From an uncultured Eubacteriales bacterium (lineage in GTDB: Bacteria; Bacillota; Clostridia; Oscillospirales; Oscillospiraceae): a DNA stretch of 5,782 nt. The DNA is taken from NCBI GenBank assembly GCA_900556935.1, contig USQL01000124.1:1-5782 (forward strand), written 5' to 3'. The position numbers were made by a program, and so were the translations under genes. Positions 5,217 to 5,782 of the stretch are shown piece after piece; positions within the stretch are counted from its first letter, which is position 1; every line of letters begins with the position of its first letter. The notes under the pieces were generated by a model. The model was not told where the DNA came from, made no database searches, and was given only the letters and a program-made list of their open reading frames with translations.

Positions 5217-5782
5217 TTAACGCAGTAGGCAGAGATATTCCGGAAGAGCTGCTGGTAAACGGCAAGGAAGTTTACCAGGGCAAGAACTATATGGATGGCA
5301 AGTACCTGCAGAAGGCTGCCCCCAGAACCCGTCGGTTTGAAAAGCCCCAGGAGAGCAAGATTGTGGACTCCCTGGTGGAGGCCCTGAAGCAGTGCGGTGC
5401 CAAGGACGGCATGACCTTCTCCTTCCATCACCATCTGCGGGATGGCGACTATGTGGTGAACATGGTCATGAAGGCCGCTATCGAGGAGCTGGGCCTGAAG
5501 GATTTGACCATTGCGGCCACCTCCCTGGGCAGTGCCCACGACCCCATTGCGGATTATATTGAAGAAGGCAAGGTCATCGGGATCCAGACCTCCGGCATTC
5601 GTGGCCGGATGGGCGAGGTGGTTTCCGCCGGCAAGCTGAAGACCCCTGCCATCATCCGTTCCCACGGCGGCCGTCCCCGTGCCATTGAGGCCGGTGAGGT
5701 CCACATCGATATCGCCTTTGTGGCGGCTCCCACCGCGGACTGCGTGGGCAACTGCCGGGGCATCGGCGGTAAATCCAACTGC
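5213..5782 (+). CDS. citF: Citrate lyase alpha subunit (citrate:acetyl-ACP transferase), 3' end beyond the window
   Basis: CitF exchanges the acetyl group on CitD for citrate, forming citryl-ACP and acetate. The first 190 codons are open to the right edge; full-length family members have about 510 residues, so roughly a third is visible. Recognisable segments are TFSFHHHLRDGDYVVNMVM (68-86), IQTSGIRGRMGEVVSAGKL (124-142), IIRSHGGRPRAIEAGEVHID (147-166) and GNCRGIGGKSNC (179-190), all in the order expected of CitF. Its ATG overlaps the citE stop (ATGA at 5213-5216), and GGGGG lies 7 nt upstream, inside the end of citE. No frameshift or internal stop is seen in the visible part. Confidence 0.95.
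   Translation, partial: MINAVGRDIPEELLVNGKEVYQGKNYMDGKYLQKAAPRTRRFEKPQESKIVDSLVEALKQCGAKDGMTFSFHHHLRDGDYVVNMVMKAAIEELGLKDLTIAATSLGSAHDPIADYIEEGKVIGIQTSGIRGRMGEVVSAGKLKTPAIIRSHGGRPRAIEAGEVHIDIAFVAAPTADCVGNCRGIGGKSNC

Noticed and set aside
5078..5704. 208-codon open frame antisense to citE and citF
   Set aside because: It is opposite well-conserved CitE and CitF motifs and has no ribosome site or recognisable domain.

Overview
The window reads as a stretch of chromosome from an anaerobic member of the Clostridia, possibly an Oscillospiraceae-like gut bacterium. The coding DNA is fairly GC-rich with strong G/C third-position bias, intergenic DNA is AT-rich, most genes have good Shine-Dalgarno sites, promoters look sigma-A-like, and MetA is of the acetyl-CoA type with Glu111. 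The taxonomic guess is inference from style, not from a marker gene.

Layout, left to right. Positions 1-41 (minus) hold what looks like the first 13 codons of a gene that runs off the left edge. Positions 42-200 are non-coding and contain a hairpin that probably ends metA transcription. metA (201-1136, minus) encodes a homoserine O-acyltransferase. A 245-bp divergent spacer (1137-1381) carries an extended -10 promoter for metA and a clear promoter for pyk. pyk (1382-2797, plus) encodes a 471-residue pyruvate kinase. A GC-rich, probably bidirectional terminator (2806-2843) separates it from a convergent LysR-family regulator gene (2861-3790, minus). A 212-bp AT-rich divergent spacer (3791-4002) carries a consensus promoter for the regulator, a weaker promoter for the next operon, and several inverted repeats. 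That operon is citD-citE-citF (4003 to beyond 5782, plus), the three structural subunits of citrate lyase. The genes are joined by two ATGA stop/start overlaps, and citF is cut by the right edge after 190 codons.

How it works together. CitD is the acyl carrier subunit, with the prosthetic-group serine at residue 14. CitF transfers the acyl carrier from acetate to citrate, and CitE cleaves citryl-ACP to oxaloacetate and acetyl-ACP. The divergent LysR-type protein is the obvious candidate regulator of citrate fermentation. Its own promoter overlaps a perfect 7-bp inverted repeat, and an imperfect palindrome covers the citD -10 element. Pyruvate kinase and MetA are housekeeping genes with their own promoters and no clear functional link to the cit genes beyond central carbon metabolism.

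I found no mobile element, CRISPR array, tRNA or rRNA. I see no evidence of a wholly new system. The points most worth a second look are the regulatory architecture between the LysR gene and citD, the absence of citC before citD, and the altered motifs in CitE.
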